64,000 nt of DNA from Spodoptera frugiperda (GCF_023101765.2 NC_064216.1:5608501-5672500), one strand, 5' to 3'. Shown: positions 51,001 to 62,307, numbered from the stretch's first letter. Program-made: numbers and translations. Notes: generated by a model not told the origin, from the letters alone.

Positions 51001-51312
51001 GCACAAAAAGTCTACATCGGAGTGATTTGGTGATACAGCTGAGTTTCAAATTATATTTATATAGCTTAATTGTCTTATAAAAGGTTGTTAATGCCCATTA
51101 CAGCTGTAGTGATAAACTTATATCACAAATACACTTTTTAGAAGCAGATTGTTTTTTTATAACTATTATAGTTCCTCTATTACACAACAGTACTATAACG
51201 GAGATCTTATGTGTTTTAAAACATTATTATTGTGTATAAAGTTAGGCTAGCAATGCTTTTAAATGATAATTCCGTTTTGTAAAAGCACTTCTATCGCTCT
51301 TCTACAACCATA
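48031..51312. other. Non-coding; one interspersed terminus
   Basis: No gene supported. Open frames up to 115 codons (48982-49329) overlap the repeat terminus at 48963 and have no recognised domain. Otherwise AT-rich spacer. Confidence 0.5.
48963..49026 (+). repeat. Terminus of a shared interspersed element (copy 2)
   Basis: Begins AAGGCCTGTTTCACAATGTC and continues to GATAAATTTGAATTC; the reverse complement matches 21716-21773. The outer end at GGCCTGTTTCACA looks like a transposon terminus. No partner end was found within the next few hundred bases. Confidence 0.6.
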
Positions 51313-51534
51313 TTGACATTTCTTTTTGAAGACCCATTTATAGAAAATGGTTCCGTACAAAATACAGTTCACGTCAGTGATGAAATGGAGAATAATTCAT
51401 TTGTGGACAGCGATTCCAGGTGTGACAGTTTTTCAGATTGTTTGATTGATTCAACTGAAGAAAAAAACCGGCAACTACGAGATGGTTTGAAGCATTGGGC
51501 TATTAATTATAATATTTCACTTTTATTGTCCTAA
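51313..51534 (+). pseudogene. Truncated transposon-derived ORF
   Basis: 73 codons with an acidic, Ser/Asp-rich start (SFVDSDSRCDSFSDCLIDST) and then LRDGLKHWAINYNIS before the frame runs into unrelated sequence and stops. This layout resembles the N-terminus of insect transposon-derived proteins in which a 'W(A)..(Y/H)NI..' helix begins a small domain. The break falls at about 51518, exactly where a block repeated at 52184 starts, so the insertion or duplication of that block cut the frame. The family assignment is tentative. Confidence 0.4.
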
Positions 51535-51624
51535 GGTAGTTTTTCGAAAAAAAAGATTAATCTAATCTCAACTTAGTAATGTACTTTAAGGTGAACTAAT
51601 TTTTACTAATTAAAAAGGTGTTAA
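51518..51624 (+). repeat. Direct repeat block, copy 1
   Basis: Begins CACTTTTATTGTCCTAAGGTAG and contains AAAAAAAAGATTAATCTAATCTCAACTTA. Nearly the same sequence recurs at 52184-52279. In both places it is followed, after about 60-150 bases, by a copy of the CACCTGATGG-type interspersed repeat, so the two may be one larger repeated element. Confidence 0.82.
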
Positions 51625-51770
51625 CTTCTCTGACGTCATACGTAGTACCTACACTACACAGATTTATAAACCATAACATTTATTCATTAACAAAAGTATT
51701 CATCATATTTATGGAATAAGGACAAAAAATAAGAACCCTAATTTCATGTAATGGTGGATGTTCTTCAATA

Positions 51771-51910
51771 TTTTTTGTTTGTTTGTGAAATAGACGTCTA
51801 ACGAGAAATGATGGTAAGCTATCAGCGCAACTCATGAACACCCGCAGCAATAAAGGAGGCACAAGTGTGTTGGCGGCATTTTTGGAGAAAAGGAATATTC
51901 TTTTTTTCTT
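51771..51910 (+). mobile_element. Interspersed repeat, 'GATGGTAAGC' family, copy 1
   Basis: Contains GAGAAATGATGGTAAGCTATCAGC, GAACACCCGCAGCAATAAAG and GTGTGTTGGCGGC in the same order as the copies at 52355, 54620 (reverse), 57345 and 57870 (reverse). This family is very abundant in Lepidoptera; it is SINE-sized, but no polymerase III promoter is clear here. Copy 1 is degraded. Confidence 0.7.
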
Positions 51911-52183
51911 GAATAATATTTTAAGCATGCGACCACCACCTGGTAACTCAAGCACCGCAAAAAAAACCACCAAGAAAAATATTTAAACACTAAATATTAT
52001 TTTCTCAATAAACAAAAATCTTCTAAATATTTTCTTAGGCCCGTCTTAGGTACCATTTTTAACTGTCATCTTCGAAGACGGATTATTATGGATTAAGCTT
52101 AAGTACTTACGTACTATGGCCGTAAAAACCTACTTGTTAAGAATAATGTACACTTTGAACATTTTATTTCACGTCGGATTACT

Positions 52184-52279
52184 CACTTTTATTGTCCTAA
52201 GGTAGCAAAAAAAAGATTAATCTAATCTCAACTTAATAATGTACTTAGAAAGGTGCATTATTAATTAAAAATGTGTTAA
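52184..52279 (+). repeat. Direct repeat block, copy 2
   Basis: About 96 bases closely matching 51518-51624, 666 bases downstream in the same orientation, differing by short indels and a few substitutions. Confidence 0.82.
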
Positions 52280-52339
52280 TGGCAATATATTACTATTTAA
52301 GTAACTACCTAAGTATTGAGAATTCTTCAAAATTTTTTT

Positions 52340-52475
52340 TTGTTTGCGGAATAGAAGGCCAGCGAGAAGACGGATCACCTGATGGTAAGCGATCAGCACC
52401 ACCTATAAACACCCGCAACATTAGAGCAGTCGCAGGTGTGTTAGTGGCCTTTTAAAATGAAAAACACTCTTTAAG
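52340..52475 (+). mobile_element. Interspersed repeat, 'GATGGTAAGC' family, copy 2
   Basis: Reads GCGGAATAGAAGGCCAGCGA, then CACCTGATGGTAAGCGATCAGC, ACACCCGCAACATTAGAGCA and GTTAGTGGCCTTTTAA. It generates an open frame (REDGSPDGKRSAPP) that is mirrored by the copy at 54638-54829 and is not a gene. Confidence 0.8.
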
Positions 52476-54620
52476 TATAGCTTTAATTCCCCAAATAGAG
52501 TAAGTAAAAGTGCACAATGTTTTGTAATGTTTTATACATTTGTATAAAATAATGTAAAAAAAAATCATGTTGCTATATTCCTATCCAATAATCTCAGTAA
52601 CTTTACACTGCTCGAAGTATGAGGATTTGGAAAACCTAAAAGCTAAGAACCTTAGGTATTGGTACTTTTGCATGTTACCAACGATATAGTTATAAATTAA
52701 CGTTTCTCAAAGAAAAAATCTAGACGTTTCTTTTAAATTTTCAAACAAATAACACTAAGAAACCTTGACAGCTCTAATCCGACCAGAATGCTGTATTTTA
52801 ATTAAAACTAACGTTTTAATCTTAACACTATTATAAACACGTCCAGACGCTATTCATTTGTGTAATAATTAAATTAAATTACTTGGATTATCCCACCTTT
52901 CGCGTTGTTTACGCAAATGCCACTGAATGTAATTGGATTATTAGATCTACATGCAATTAGGGTGATCCCTTTGAATGGTGTGTCTAATGATAAATTATTG
53001 TATACATGTATTGTCTGTAATAAAGGTATCTTAATAATGATATCCCATTTGAGTCCTATTTTATCAACTATCCAACGCTGCCCTTGTTGAGCCACGACAC
53101 AAAGATGCACGTAGACTAACGCTAGTGTCTTCACCCATATTATTATGTGTCATAGTTACAATTTAGCAAAGAAAATTACCTTAAAATGTCATCCCTTTGT
53201 TAAAGTCTTATAAGATTATTTTAGATGCATAATGATTGCCTACAATACATTGGAGCTACTACACAAATAAAATTTCCGTTTGCTGAAAATACAATTTTTT
53301 TGCTGAAAATACATGTCATCATGTACCAGGTAAACCGAAAAAGGTACAGGTTTCAAACTTAGCTGAACCCCGTCTAGTCGGTAGTAAGGTGTATTTAACC
53401 CCTGAAATCAGATGGTGGAACGCAGGCAGATACATAATGGGTTTTCTATTGTGTCTTATACATATAACGGCAGACAAGAGGTTAAATCTGCAAACCTGTT
53501 TATATGCCTAACAAAATCCACGTCTAAACCAACACACATTAAATCACGATTGTTAACCATTTGCTGGCAAGACACTAAATAAAGCACACAGTCTCTTTGT
53601 CACCACAAAACTAAGTCACCTAGCTATTTCAAGCTCTATTTCCAAGTACAGTCGACCTCATATTTACTGAGCTTACAGTGTATGGAAATTCTGAACAATG
53701 CGAGGTCAATTTACACTGGTACACACTGATGTAGCGTCCGTTGTCTGGAAAATAAACAAAGCCAGCTAAGCTGCTAGTTACATTCCAGCCAGCGTGTCTC
53801 TTCAACAAAACTATGAACTAACTCGAGGCCATTTAATTTTCCTTTGTAGATTTTGAAGCTGGTTAATATTTTACTAGACCGCTTTCTCACGTACTAGGTC
53901 AGGTATATGATTTTAAGATGATGTTGGAAGACGGTGTGCTCATACAGGTTGTAGTGATGAATAATAAAGTTCTTTCTTCTTTCGGCTTTTTCTTTTTTTT
54001 ACATTGCCTCACACTAGGACTTTATGAGTCGTGGGTGAATTCTTAACAGGAATAACCTAATAAAGAACTCACTTTACGAATATTTATAACAATATGCCAT
54101 GCGCATTAAACATTATATGAAAAATCAAACAAATACCTAAACACATTCTCTAACCAGAAATTATTCTCGAGCCCTCTTGCTCGACTCCTGCCTTCTTTTT
54201 GTTTAATTCTAGTAAAAATAATATTTATGACTTGTCAGAAAAAAAGTATTTTTTATCGATGACTTTAAAAACAAAACTGACGCATATTATGATTTACCTA
54301 TGCAGAATTTATATCAACCACCTCTTCTTTTTATGTGCCAAACAGTTATTTATAGCCCATAGCCACAGGAGACGGAAAAAATACCACCCCATATTAAAAT
54401 ACCCTTTTATGCAAATACGTTCATATAATTGACGTAAACGCAGCTGGTAAATTTAATTAATAGGTTTTCAAGGGGAAGTAACTAGGTTAGATCTATGTCA
54501 ATGATACATACATGAAGTAGGTAATTAATACTAAGTATACAACAATTTATTGAAGACTCCTATGTACTGAAGGTATGAGCTGTCCTCGGCGATATTTCCG
54601 AACCGATACGACCTTCAAGA
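52476..54620. other. Non-coding, short tandem only
   Basis: No gene supported. A two-copy tandem of TTTGCTGAAAATACA lies at about 53280-53312. Otherwise AT-rich spacer. Confidence 0.5.
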
Positions 54621-54624
54621 AAAG

Positions 54625-54750
54625 AGCGTATTCCTTCTTAAAAGGCCGACAACGCACCTGTGACTCCTCTGATGTTGCGGGTGTTCATGGGCAGCGCTGA
54701 TCGCTTACCATCAGGTGACCCGTCTGCTCGTTTGCCACTTATTCCATATA
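54625..54750 (-). mobile_element. Interspersed repeat, 'GATGGTAAGC' family, copy 3
   Basis: Reverse orientation: AAAAGGCCGACAACGCACCTG, GTTGCGGGTGTTCATGGGCA, TGATCGCTTACCATCAGGTG, then CGTCTGCTCGTTTGCC and TTATTCCATA. It is the best preserved copy in the window. Confidence 0.82.
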
Positions 54751-55289
54751 TATAAAAAAAAATATTTAAAGGATTGGGGTCAAAGAAGTAGCCATCCGAT
54801 AATTGGTGATCAACAGCGCCGTAAGTCATTCAAGACTTACGACAATTCAACATATTAATGTCAATGAGAATACAAAAAATACACAGTTGAGTTTTCTATT
54901 TTATTTTACAAACAAGACCTTAAAATGTTGTCATTTTCATGTATAGCCTACAATCACATAAATCGCATTTGATTGCCTAGGAGTCAACCCTACAGCACGT
55001 TGCTATTTGCACTTCTCATATTGATCACGTAGGCCAATCAACTGGACTACCCAGTAGCGCATGAAACATGTAAAGTGCGAAATAAAATTACAGGTGCACT
55101 TTCTGTTCCCTCACCCACATGATTCGATGGGACATCGATTCAATATGAACGAATATAGGTCAAACTGAGCACAAAAAGTTTCGTGTATTTTCAGAGAAAT
55201 GACAATTTAACAGATACCAGGCAGCAGCGCTTTCTGATAACCGGAATATTTTAAAACATGATCTGGTTAGAAGGTTATGGTATACTCTT

Positions 55290-55615
55290 GGGTGCTTTTC
55301 CACCAGAGATGTGCTATATAGCTATGCTACGAAGATGTCATAGCTAAGCTGTGAAACTATGTTTCCACTGAAACTAAGCTATGTAGCTGTGCGAAGAAGA
55401 TGCGCAGCTAGAGTATGCGATGTATCGATAGTAGGGAAGCCATCCATAGCACGCATTTATAGCACGCATCCATAGCACGCATCTTTTCATATAAAAACAT
55501 AGCTTAATGAGCCCGTTTCTACCAGTGTTAAGCATGTGTACCAGTTAAAATGATTGGTAGAAGCCAAATGCATTCACAGCAACGTAGCATATCACATCGC
55601 TGGTGGAAAATCACC
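55290..55615. mobile_element. MITE with GGGTGNTTTTCCACC ends (326 bp)
   Basis: Left end GGGTGCTTTTCCACCAGAGATGTG and right end reading inward GGGTGATTTTCCACCAGCGATGTG are inverted repeats of at least 24 bases with two mismatches. Inside, a three-copy tandem of CATAGCACGCAT-type units lies at about 55442-55483. There is no open frame. No clear target-site duplication was read, so the superfamily is open. Confidence 0.8.
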
Positions 55616-55994
55616 CTAAATATAGAAGAGGTTCATAGTTTAGCAGTGGACAGCCGCGGGCTATTGTTTGACTTTTGAGATCATGATATCAACACCATCA
55701 TTATCAACAGTTCATGAACCCCAAATCAATAATTAATCATGTAACGTGTTCACGAAAATCGTTAAGATGATCAGCTTATATAACAAAAGTCGGATTACTC
55801 ATTCAATTACACAACTTGTAACTTCTTAATGTAAGACAAAATCACGAAAATGTTAAAGATTAGTTGAAAAGTTGAGATCTCATTTAAATACGAGTTAAAA
55901 TGTTGTTTTAAGAGTTGCTTAAATCTTGTATTAAATTGTGAGAAAACTGAATCTTGAATATGAAGGACATTTTAAACTTAGGCTTACCTATTTA

Positions 55995-56278
55995 CTGCCT
56001 CGTTGGCTGAGTGGTTGCAAGTGTGACTGCCAGACAAGGGGTCTCGGGTTCGATTTCCGCTTCGGGCATAGAATTATTGAACTTTATTCGGTTTTTTGAA
56101 AAATTGTCAGTGGTAGCTCGAAGTCTGGTACAGTGTCCGGTATATAACAATAGGCTATTACATGGGACCTATAACACAACTAGTAAAAAGTGGGAGTACT
56201 TTGTACAGTGGTAAGACGTGCCGTAATGTGCATCTCTGCCTACCCTTTCGGGGACAAAAGACTTGACTTGACTTGACA
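55995..56278 (+). mobile_element. tRNA-derived SINE, (TTGAC)n tail
   Basis: The head (55996-56068) looks like a tRNA: an A box TGGCTGAGTGG (56004-56014), a B box GGTTCGATTTCC (56047-56058) and partly complementary ends (TGCCTCG / CGGGCA). A tRNA-unrelated body follows, and the element ends in ACTTGACTTGACTTGAC (56261-56277). These features define a SINE transcribed by RNA polymerase III and copied by a partner LINE. The 67-codon open frame inside is incidental. Confidence 0.85.
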
Positions 56279-56667
56279 ATGCAAAAAAATGCACCAACTG
56301 TAAACACGAAATGCCAAAATACTCGTATGTCTGTTTTAGTAGAGGTCTCTACAACAGACAAAATGCAAGTCAAAGTTCCGCGTATCGCATTCGTCAAAGG
56401 AAGATCTGTACGAGAATAAAATTTAAATTGGATTTGCTGCAGTAGTAGAGATATGGAAGTGGTATGCCATTTCGTAAGTGCACACAATATTTCCTAAAGG
56501 GCCTCATCGTATTTTGTTGAATTCAGATATCAACGGAAATGAAGAATTGAGATATCTTATTTTAGTGATATGTACTCACTAAGTAGTTCCATGAAATTAA
56601 ACAGAATGCGCCTTTGGGTCTGTGAAGACATTTACACAGAAAAACAGATTATATTCAGATCCGACTG

Positions 56668-56845
56668 CACGGTTGGCGCGGTGGCTAAGCAATCGGCTTC
56701 CGCGCAGTATACCGGAACAACTGTTTGTGTGATTCATAAATTATAAACCAGAACAAGACCCGAAACAATAATTATTGTTTCTGGGTGTCATGTGGATGCG
56801 TGAACTTGTATTTTTATGTAAAAACAATAATCTTTACACCTAATA
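56668..56845 (+). mobile_element. tRNA-related SINE, second family
   Basis: Begins GCACGGTTGGCGCGGTGGC, with an A-box-like TGGCTAAGCAATCGG (56682 on), followed by a weak B-box region and a body ending near GGATGCGTGAACTTGTATTT. The head motif is shared by a common lepidopteran SINE family. The 3' end is unclear because a simple A/T-rich tail grades into flanking sequence. Confidence 0.65.
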
Positions 56846-57059
56846 CAGATCTGCGTGCTGAACTACATTTTTTTCTCTTAAAACGTGTCTAGAAAACCTA
56901 TGTACCTAGGTCACTAAGGTAACAATTTGGCGCCGCCCACACAGACCCCAAACTAACTGCTAGGGATTCCGTAACGGCTAATTTGGGATTACTACTTCAT
57001 TAAATCCCGGGTTTTTATAACCTAGAGACCGCACATAATGAAATGTTGAATGAACTTGT

Positions 57060-57222
57060 GTGCGTATTATTATAAATGTGTGTTATTATGAAAGTTTGTT
57101 TATTTGGATATTTGCCTACTGAAACTACTGAACGAATTGAAATCAGGGAGACAGGGTATGCGCTGACTTAGATAATAGGATAGTTTTTATCCCACGAGAA
57201 TACGGGTGAAGCCGCTAGCTAA
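57060..57222 (+). mobile_element. Helitron-like repeat, copy 1
   Basis: Starts ATTATTATAAATGTGTG followed by a GAAAGTTTGTTTATTTGGAT stretch and ends TTTTTATCCCACGAGAA, then CGGGTGAAGCCGCTAGC. The order 'AAAGTTTGT ... CTACTGAACG ... TTTTATCCC ... CGGG..AAGCCGC.AGC' is that of a very abundant lepidopteran Helitron-type non-autonomous element. About 160 bp. Confidence 0.75.
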
Positions 57223-57344
57223 TAAATATATGTTTGTTGGTTTCAAATTAATCATTCCCAGTCTCTCCTCAGCCAAGTCATCGTTTTATTGAATTCAGAT
57301 ATCAAAGAGAATGAAGAATTCAGATAGGTATACCATTATTTCTT

Positions 57345-57440
57345 TTTTTTTATGGAATAGGGGACAAACAAACAGACGGGGCACCTGATGGGGCGAACCA
57401 GAAGACGAGTCACCTGATGGTAAGCGATCAATCTCGACAA
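57345..57440 (+). mobile_element. Interspersed repeat, 'GATGGTAAGC' family, copy 4
   Basis: Reads TTATGGAATAGGGGACAAAC, then GACGGGGCACCTGATGGGGC and, 39 bases later, CACCTGATGGTAAGCGATCA. The partial internal duplication of the CACCTGATGG core is unusual among the copies. The 3' half of the element is missing. Confidence 0.75.
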
Positions 57441-57867
57441 TGGACGCAAAACATTACATTATGACAATTTCATTACAATACGCCTACAAGTATTCATACA
57501 CGTGCATGGATATGAGGAAATAAACGAACAATAATCACAAGCACTTTTATAAGGGTAAATATTTTATTACTCATCGTTACATAAAACAGATGTTACATTA
57601 AGAAAAGCGTAATATAAAATTCTACCAGTACCTTGCATATTTGCGAGAATAATTTTACCTTATTGGTAACCGTAGCAAATAAGGAAAACAAAAATCTGCT
57701 TTTAGGTGGTGCGCAAAAAACCTAAAACTTTTTTCCCTGAAGTAAGAAAACAAAAAGTGCAGTATACTCAATTTGCACTGGTTTATTTTTGGTGTCGTAT
57801 AATAAATTGGCGGCAAGTTCATTATCGTATATCGAAATTATAAAATATACAACTAGGTATACGGTAA

Positions 57868-57945
57868 CTAGTTTGCGGGTGTTCATAGGCGGCGCTGATT
57901 GCTTACCATCAGGTGCTCGGTATGCTCGTTCACCTCTTAAGTCAA
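57868..57945 (-). mobile_element. Interspersed repeat, 'GATGGTAAGC' family, copy 5
   Basis: Reverse orientation: TTTGCGGGTGTTCATAGGCG, TGATTGCTTACCATCAGGTG, then TGCTCGTTCACCTCTTA. Truncated at both ends. Confidence 0.75.
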
Positions 57946-58049
57946 GTCCAAAAAAATTACTAGTTGTTTATTAGCAGGTATACAATTTTTGAAACGATTC
58001 TAAAAAGGAACCACGACACCCTTTTACGACAGATTTCTGAAAAATGTAA

Positions 58050-58429
58050 TCTATATATTAATACGTGATGCAAAACTTTGGACCGCTTTTTACGAAAAAT
58101 GCGCGGACGTAGGAGCATAAAATTTGGTACACTTATAGTTTATGTGTAGGAGAAGTGCAGGACGCTAATATTTTTCAAAAATAATGCTTATAAAGTACAT
58201 TAAATCAATAAATAAAACATTACACACACATGCATAGTATCTGATCGTATTTGACAAAACGTCAAAATCTATAGACATTGCGATGATATTCTCACGTCTC
58301 ATATGAAAAGAGGTTTCTAATTGAAGGAAGTTTGGTTATTCATGATGCGCCGGAATATATTAATTTGAATTTTACAAAACTAATAGCAATTCGTATATGG
58401 TCGAATTTCGACCACTAGGCGACCACTAG
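58050..58429 (+). mobile_element. Non-autonomous Helitron, 380 bp (copy B)
   Basis: Begins TCTATATATTAATACGTGATG (preceded by A) and ends CTAG (58426-58429, followed by T). The perfect palindrome GGTCGAATTTCGACC (58399-58413) lies 12 bases before the CTAG. It is homologous along its whole length to the reverse-oriented copy at 16263-16642, and exactly the same length. Confidence 0.85.
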
Positions 58430-58849
58430 TGAGTTATAAAAGCTTTATACACAAACCAAACACATGCTGTATTTTAAATAAAATGATCTAAAGTCCTAAA
58501 TCGTAGGGTAAAATTACAAATGAAATGGGAAAGCTCTAATATTCAATGCCTTAAAAGAAACCAACGACTAGTAGGTAGTCTACCTACTAGCCGTCAGCAC
58601 GATATACAATCCTTAGTAAGTCGCTATCAGATTTCGATGCTACCCGTTACCAACGTATGTAAAGTGAGCCTGACAGCTCTTAGCTCACGAAACGAAACAG
58701 ATTTGAAATACGAATCTGTGGTTCATGGAGGTTCATACTGAATGCCTGGTTAGTGTAGTGATAGTGAGCAGTTATGCTTAGATGTTTTTTGTTGTTGATT
58801 ATTGTGAATTTGGAGAAACAATATGCTTTTGAGATATTATGTCATCATC

Positions 58850-58925
58850 ATTATCATATCAGTCACAGGATGTCCACTGCTGAACATAGGCCTCCCCTAA
58901 TGACTTTCAGATAGGCCGGTTGGAA
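58850..58925 (+). repeat. Fragment of abundant lepidopteran repeat
   Basis: Starts with ATCATCATTATCATATCAG, then CACAGGATGTCCACTGCTGA, ACATAGGCCTCCCC and GGCCGGTTGG. I recognise the phrase 'GG(A/C)CGTCCACTGCTG(A/G)ACATAGGCCTCCCC' as part of a repeat found across moth genomes; it is usually attached to LINE-type sequences. Only a short piece is present. Confidence 0.6.
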
Positions 58926-59609
58926 TTTTATTGGAAAAAGATATTACGTGTCTACCCCTTATGGAACATAACCTATAGTTTTATAATTATTAAGTATGCA
59001 TGCAGTCACGTATAAGAACGTAGGCTGATGATGGAAGTCGCATCGTTGAAAAGCAAGAAAAAGATAAACGAAAAAGAACACATAATTGACAACCTGAAAA
59101 AACTCAATTCTAAACCTTAAAAAAAAATACGATCCATACTAGAATTCAGACCAACAAATGTTGCAAGAACGTAACAAATAGTAATTTTGTTATTAAATTA
59201 CTCACTGGCACGCCTCTTACAACTATTCACTTGTGTCTATTTCTTGCAAAAAGAGAATACAAATATCATGAACTTTGAAACTAGGATCAGTATTAATACG
59301 AAGGCAACACGCTACTGTTAATTATCACCTACGTGTTAGGCGTGCTAGCAATATCGATGCAATAAATAGGTTCTATTACTTCACAACTTTTGTTTCCATC
59401 TGAAAAGGAATCGTGCAAAGGTATGTCACGTAGTCTGGACGTGACTTTGGACTTGTGACGCGTATTGTACCTATAAAGGTTTTCTACAGGGATGTACCCT
59501 GTTGCTTGTAGGAAGGGATAACAGTAACAGACTACAGGGTTAGTTGACCTCTCTCATTGAAGTACATCGTTTTATTGGTCTTGTATTTTGTGAAAACTAT
59601 AGCTCTATC

Positions 59610-59765
59610 ACACTAGTATTATAAATGTGAAAGTTTGTTTGTTTGGATGTTTGTCCGTCAATCACGCTGAAACTGCGGTCTGAGTTAAATTGTTTAATAG
59701 GATATCTTTTATCCATTATATCTTTTTTCCCATGAGAATGCGGGCAAAGCCGCTGGTAGAAGCAG
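59610..59765 (+). mobile_element. Helitron-like repeat, copy 2
   Basis: Reads CTAGTATTATAAATGTGAAAG, GTTTGTTTGTTTGGATGTTTG, then TTTTATCCATT and GCGGGCAAAGCCGCTGGTAG. Same family as 57060-57222, with different internal deletions. Confidence 0.75.
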
Positions 59766-60127
59766 TAGTATTATATAGTAATGAATATACTTATAGTATA
59801 TTGGGTAAAATTATGTTTTCAATTACTTAAGTTCAGTTGGAAAAATTACGAAGATTAAGAATTTCTATGTAACCTCCTTAAAAACAAAAGAATACAATTT
59901 TAATACAAACATTACGTTTTAAGGAAATGCATGTTATTACACTAACGTTCCAAGACGAGCTTAGAATACGACACCCATCTTTAAACAGCTACTTTGTACC
60001 GACCATGACCTATTTACAAGCATTGCAAGATCCTCCTGTCACCCAGTTTCTGTGATAATGTTTGTTCAATCAAAATATAAGCCTAGTCGACTGCTTTGCT
60101 AGTGAATTATGGTTTTGGTAATATAGC

Positions 60128-60185
60128 TAAGCACATAGAACATCTGATGGTAAGTGACCGCCAATGGATATAAACAATATCAGTT
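60128..60185 (+). repeat. Interspersed repeat, 'GATGGTAAGC' family, short piece
   Basis: ACATCTGATGGTAAGTGACCGCCAATGGATA matches the core of the family at 52377 over about 40 bases, with several changes. Old fragment. Confidence 0.55.
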
Positions 60186-61589
60186 ACAAGTGCGTACCAG
60201 TATTTTAAAAAGAACTTTTCCTTGAAGTTTAAAGATCGCATCGGATTGAGAATGTCACATTGTTATGGTTATGTATTTAGTTAATAATATACTTGTAAAC
60301 ATTTCAATTAAGGCATATACTGAATCTAAAAAATAGCGTTTACTATTTAGACCACCTTCGACTGAAACCTTTTTTTTTCTGTGGACGCAAAACACGTGTT
60401 TAGTACCAAAGCTCATTCTGCTTTAACATAAACATTAAACATGATGTTAATTGCATTATCCGCTGTACATTAGTCGCCTCGTAATATATTCAAACGCAGT
60501 TATGTATTGATTATTTATTCATACGTTACCCGCTTCGAGTTGGCGGCGACTTGTTAAAACTCTAAGCCTGACATTTAAATGTTCGGAACGATGTTTTGTA
60601 ATTAGAATACATCGCAAATGTCACAAAATTACGTGTCATTTCACGACCTTGTTTGTAAAATGAAACAAAAACGAATCTGTATTTTTGGAAGCGAATTTAA
60701 ATAAAATGTGATAAATTGTTGTCGTGGGTGGTTTAAAGCGTTTGTTACGATGACATAATAAATGTTCAAATTGCCATTGTAATAAAAGTATTTTTATCTT
60801 TATGTTTAGGTATTATTTTCCCAAACAGTGAACAACTGTTTAAACAAACAGTTATTTGTTAGGTTTTGTTAAAATCATGACAAAATATCTAGCAAAAATA
60901 GTGAAAACATTGTACCTATCAGTTTTTGTACTTATCCTAGTTATTTAATAGCAACAAAACTAACTAAAAACTTAATATATTTTCTCTATTATCTCTCATT
61001 ACAGCTATTCAATTATTATCAAAATATTTCTTCTTCTTGACACGAAATAATACTTACCTCTTCGCACAGATACACAACTAAACATCCGACAAAAACATTA
61101 AGCAGTATCTAAAGTGCGTATAACGTCTCTAGAAAACCTTCCGTGACGTCATTTTCAGTCTATCTTGCCTTTTTTCTAAGAGAAACGAACCGAGACACCT
61201 CCACGGTTAATTAAGATCATCATAAAAATAAGGAAACGTTTTTCACCTGAGGAATTGCGTGGAATAAATTAATTATTTTCGTTACGTAATTATTTGATGA
61301 GGCTTAAGTAAATGAAGAGATTAAAAGGATGGTTGTCAAGGAAGACTTTTATATACAACTTGTAATTGACCTGCGCCATTCTATGTTAGACAATGTTAAA
61401 GAAAAATAAATCTTACATTAAATAAAAATATAGAATGTTATTGAGTATTTTGACATTACAGGAAAAGGTTATTTTCCGATACATGAGAATCAGAGATCTC
61501 ATTAGCCGTACACATTTTCCTATTTACTACTAACAGTATCTTGGTTTAGAACCAGTTATGGACCAAACCGTCATGTTGTTCGATAGTTA
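60186..61589. other. Non-coding, no element recognised
   Basis: AT-rich with no coding signal or repeat that I can support. Confidence 0.5.
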
Positions 61590-62165
61590 GGGGAGAGTGG
61601 GGTAAACGCGAACGCGGGGTAAACCCGAACCCAATAGTTTTAATATGTTAGAAAGATATAGCCGTATATCACTCGCCGGTAACTCAGAGATCACGCCACC
61701 ACCAGCGCCAGTCAACGACACGGGAGACGCGGACGCACGTACTTTGCAAGGTATGTCAATTTTAATATTTTCAATGTTTTTGATGTAAGTTTTTGATAAA
61801 TTAAACTTAGTGTAGCTTTATTTCTATTGAGAATAGTTATTTAACCTTTACATAGTGGGAAACTTACATACTAAACCATTCAAATGACAGTGACGCATTT
61901 GGTAAAAGTTTTATAAACTAAAATATTTTTTCCATTTTATTTTTTCGACCTGGTGGGTAAAGGCGAACGCTGCATGTCGGGTAATCTCGAACGTTCGGCA
62001 TTACTTCTCTCTCCTTTTTTTGTTAGTTCCCTGTTCATATTTTTTTTCCAACTAGCCACTGGCAATAGGTTGTAGTGTTTTCCAGTCTATGTTGATTTCT
62101 TTGTGGCACTAAATTATGTTGTCGGGTGATTTTGATAATGCTAAACATCAAATAAATTGTTTCAG

Positions 62166-62304
62166 ATGCCCCGTAATTATAAAAGAAAAACTGAAACTAA
62201 ATACAGTTTAGAGGATGTCAAAAAGGCTATAGTCGATGTTCAAACCAAGAAACTCAGCATTGGCAGAGCAGCAAATACTTGTGTTCCAAAAACTACAATT
62301 TACC
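62166..62304 (+). pseudogene. Pogo-like transposase fragment, HTH-psq domain
   Basis: Starts ATG right after a splice-acceptor-like TTGTTTCAG and reads MPRNYKRKTETKYSLEDVKK then SIGRAANTCVPKTTIY. This is the helix-turn-helix psq (Pipsqueak-type) DNA-binding domain that begins pogo/Tigger/jerky transposases. The frame is cut at 62305 by the inserted MITE, and no catalytic part resumes on the far side. A 5' non-coding exon with a GTATGT donor at about 61751 may have preceded it. Confidence 0.8.
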
Positions 62305-62307
62305 TTA

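Noticed and set aside
52273..54829. Two similar peptides (DGSPDGKRSA...NTRNIR) as a small protein family
   Set aside because: They arise from copies of the same interspersed repeat in opposite orientations.
55996..56068. A functional tRNA gene
   Set aside because: A and B boxes are present, but the fold is imperfect, the body continues and a TTGAC tail follows; it is a SINE head.
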